DNA from: Bacteroidales bacterium
GTDB lineage: Bacteria; Bacteroidota; Bacteroidia; Bacteroidales; UBA3824
NCBI GenBank assembly: GCA_016287995.1
Contig: JAEEXW010000176.1
Coordinates: 1-6,446, forward strand
Reading direction: 5' to 3'
DNA: 6,446 nucleotides
Shown here: positions 6,230 through 6,446 of the stretch, piece after piece
How positions within the stretch are numbered: the first letter of the stretch is position 1
Layout of the letters: each line of letters opens with the position of its first letter
Translations under genes and position numbers: made by a program
The notes under the pieces: generated by a model
What the model was told of the DNA's origin: nothing
The model's database searches: none
The model's input: only the letters and a program-made list of their open reading frames with translations

Positions 6230-6337
6230 ATGGCTAATGAGTCCGATAGAGATATTGAATTTACAGATCGATATTTATTTAAAAACGGGGAAAAAATAAA
6301 AATAGGACAGTTTTTGGATAGTAGAAAAGTAAAATAA
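6230..6337 (+). CDS. Short open frame, 35 codons, possible gene remnant or small protein
   Basis: ATG at 6230 opens a 35-residue frame ending TAA at 6335-6337 (MANESDRDIEF..., ending IKIGQFLDSRKVK). It is highly charged, with no membrane segment or known motif. The frame stays open upstream without an ATG to a TGA at 6131-6133, passing into more GC-rich sequence, so it may be the tail of a broken gene. No Shine-Dalgarno or promoter is seen. It could easily be chance. Confidence 0.2.
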   Translation: MANESDRDIEFTDRYLFKNGEKIKIGQFLDSRKVK

Positions 6338-6446
6338 CGTGAGTTCGACGAAAAATAATTCAAAAATAATTATCTGAAAATTAGGAAATTAGCGATATAT
6401 TTAGTAACTTTAAAGTGTCAAAAAAGAAGTTAAACTAAATAATATC
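6338..6446. other. AT-rich non-coding tail, possible upstream region of a gene beyond the window
   Basis: No open frame of note is seen. There is a 10-base direct repeat AAAAATAATT at 6351-6360 and 6362-6371. TAACTTTA at 6405-6412 resembles the Bacteroidota -7 element TAnnTTTG with one mismatch, and TTAG at 6381-6384 lies 20 bases upstream as a one-mismatch -33 element. That would fit a gene starting just past the right edge, but the match is weak. Confidence 0.25.

Noticed and set aside
6338..6446. Terminal region of an insertion sequence
   Set aside because: The AT-rich tail and the sequence CGTGAGTTCGACG at 6338-6350 look like an element edge at first sight, but no inverted repeat, target duplication or transposase reading frame is visible here.

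Overview
The window most likely comes from a member of the Bacteroidota. Three things suggest this. A well-formed TTTG-N19-TAnnTTTG promoter lies on the minus strand at 3422-3452. Most starts have A-rich leaders with weak or no Shine-Dalgarno sequence. Two long, duplicated-FtsX permeases of a type common as tandem paralogs in that phylum frame the window. No rRNA, tRNA or CRISPR array was seen, so the genus cannot be named.

Layout. (1) Bases 2-1366, plus strand: the C-terminal 454 residues of an FtsX/MacB-type ABC transporter permease cut by the window edge. (2) Bases 1370-3395, minus strand: a two-gene operon of an AAA_15/21 ATPase (RloA/AbiLi-like) followed by a 20-base-overlapping RloB/AbiLii-like Toprim-type protein, a likely phage-defence (abortive-infection type) cassette with its own promoter. 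It is visibly more AT-rich than its neighbours. (3) Bases 3396-3665: a 270-base divergent control region with the rloA promoter, phased A/T tracts, two 17-bp palindromes (TGTAAA-N5-TTTACA) exactly 21 bp apart, and a sigma-54-like -24 element (TTGGCACG) about 50 bases before the next start. (4) Bases 3666-6047, plus strand: a complete 793-residue paralog of the first permease. (5) Bases 6048-6446: no intact gene. The left part carries a 60-codon minus-strand remnant that overlaps the permease stop, and the right part is AT-rich with a short plus-strand open frame and weak promoter-like sequence.

How it fits together. The two permeases look like neighbouring members of a transporter array, with no ATP-binding subunit or membrane-fusion partner in view. 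The defence pair sits between them, with only 3 bases between its final stop and the stop of the first permease, and a terminator-like hairpin that could end permease transcripts lies inside the rloB coding sequence. The tandem palindromes plus the -24 element upstream of the second permease have the geometry of an enhancer-dependent (sigma-54) promoter. This is an inference, because the -12 element is imperfect.
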